NCBI GenBank assembly: GCA_031257715.1
Contig: JAIROE010000137.1
Location: 1-6,141 of the forward strand
From: Treponema sp.
Lineage (GTDB): Bacteria > Spirochaetota > Spirochaetia > Treponematales > Breznakiellaceae
Length of the DNA stretch: 6,141 bases
Direction: 5' to 3'
This document shows positions 5,408 through 6,141 of the stretch, in pieces. The translations under genes and the position numbers were made by a program. Below the pieces are notes generated by a model. It searched no databases, was not told the origin of the DNA, and was given only the letters and a program-made list of their open reading frames with translations. Positions within the stretch are counted from its first letter, which is position 1; each line of letters starts with the position of its first letter.

Positions 5408-6141
5408 TGCGTATTATCCCGGTAGCCAGTGGTAAGGGCGGGGTGGGGAAATCCCTTGTCGCGGCGAATCTGGCGGTGGCGTTCGCGCAGGCCGGTCAAC
5501 GGGTCGTGCTGACCGATCTTGATCTGGGGGCGTCGAACCTTCACCTGGTGCTGGGGCACCAGTCCCCAAAGCTTGGGATTGGGACTTTCCTTAACGATAC
5601 CCGGTCGAATTTCAATGATGTCATTGCCGATACCGATGTGCGGGGCCTCCGTTTCATACCCGGCGATACGGAAATACCGGGAACGGCCAACCTCAAGGCA
5701 AATCAGTTAAAGTCGCTGGTGAAGCGGCTTCTGGCCCTTGCCTCCGATACGGACATCCTTGTCCTTGACCTTGGCGCCGGGACCCACCAGTCAATACTGG
5801 ATTTTTTCCTCCTCTCCGGCCAGGGCATCGTGGTTTCGGCGCCGGCGGTGACCGCTGTGCTCAACGCCTATGTGTTTTTGAAGAACGCCGTATTCAGGCT
5901 GATGTTTACCGTTTTCGGTAAGGGCAGCAAGGCCGCGCTCTGGCTTGAACAGGCCCGCCGGGAAGGTTCGGGCTCCCGGCTTCTGTATATTCCCCGCCTG
6001 CTTTCCGAAATCAACAAGATAGATCCCGAATCATTTGACCGCTTTACTTCCCGCCTTGACCGTTTCCGGCCGCGGCTCATCATGAACATGATAGACGATC
6101 CCAAGGACGCCGATGTTGCGCTCAAGATACGCCGTTCCTGC
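5407..6141 (+). CDS. MinD/FlhG/ParA-like P-loop ATPase, 3' partial
   Basis: Deviant-Walker ATPase of the SIMIBI MinD/ParA class, with 245 codons visible and the frame open to the right edge. The start ATG at 5407 overlaps the previous TAA by one base, and AAGGGGG at 5394-5400 lies six bases upstream. The deviant Walker A motif is GKGGVGKS at residues 9-16, with the signature lysine K10 and the P-loop lysine K15. Switch I reads TDLDLGASNLH (36-46, D37 and D39). The Walker B/switch II segment is VLDLGAGTHQ (119-128, D121), followed by 'LDFFLLSGQGIVVSAP'. This closely resembles FlhG-like and related MinD-like ATPases in spirochaetes and deltaproteobacteria. The N-terminal DQAxxLR motif by which FlhG activates FlhF is absent and no flagellar genes are nearby, so this is unlikely to be the canonical FlhG. 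Such ATPases dimerise on ATP and position partners on membrane, pole or DNA. The membrane-targeting C-terminus typical of MinD would lie beyond the window, so its presence is unknown. Confidence 0.92.
   Translation, partial: MRIIPVASGKGGVGKSLVAANLAVAFAQAGQRVVLTDLDLGASNLHLVLGHQSPKLGIGTFLNDTRSNFNDVIADTDVRGLRFIPGDTEIPGTANLKANQLKSLVKRLLALASDTDILVLDLGAGTHQSILDFFLLSGQGIVVSAPAVTAVLNAYVFLKNAVFRLMFTVFGKGSKAALWLEQARREGSGSRLLYIPRLLSEINKIDPESFDRFTSRLDRFRPRLIMNMIDDPKDADVALKIRRSC

Overview
The window looks like part of a Gram-negative, probably spirochaetal (Treponema-like) chromosome. The main reasons are the combination of a lipoprotein with a relaxed lipobox, a MinD/FlhG-like ATPase with a 'DLGAG' Walker B segment paired with a small multi-pass membrane protein, and moderate GC with strong GGAGG-type ribosome binding sites. 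This assignment is inference; no rRNA or other marker is present.

Positions 2-3052 hold a carbohydrate uptake and hydrolysis cassette on the + strand: two CUT1-type ABC sugar permeases (the first cut by the left window edge, the two coupled by an ATGA overlap), followed 52 bases later by a complete GH1 beta-glucosidase with its own strong ribosome binding site. The permeases would form the transmembrane channel for a di- or oligosaccharide, and the cytoplasmic beta-glucosidase would hydrolyse it. The binding protein is probably just upstream of the window. No ATP-binding subunit is present, as is usual when a shared MsiK/MalK-type ATPase is encoded elsewhere.

Positions 3053-3538 hold a separate transcription unit: a candidate promoter, a strongly folded leader (an 18-bp hairpin starting almost at the predicted transcription start, then a second GC-rich hairpin) and a complete thioredoxin gene. 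Converging on it, with 15 bases between stop codons, is a minus-strand gene (3554-4555) for a predicted lipoprotein with an Ig-like N-terminal region and a lamin-tail-like (LTD) domain.

Positions 4556-4969 contain no convincing gene. They hold the lipoprotein leader (poly-G/poly-T tracts on its strand and nested inverted repeats), a short tandem array of about three 21-bp units, and a candidate promoter just before the next gene. From 4970 to the right edge, a 145-residue four-helix membrane protein overlaps by one base the start of a MinD/FlhG-like P-loop ATPase, which runs off the window. This coupled pair is the least explained part of the window. By eye, the carbohydrate cassette is richer in A+T than the right half.
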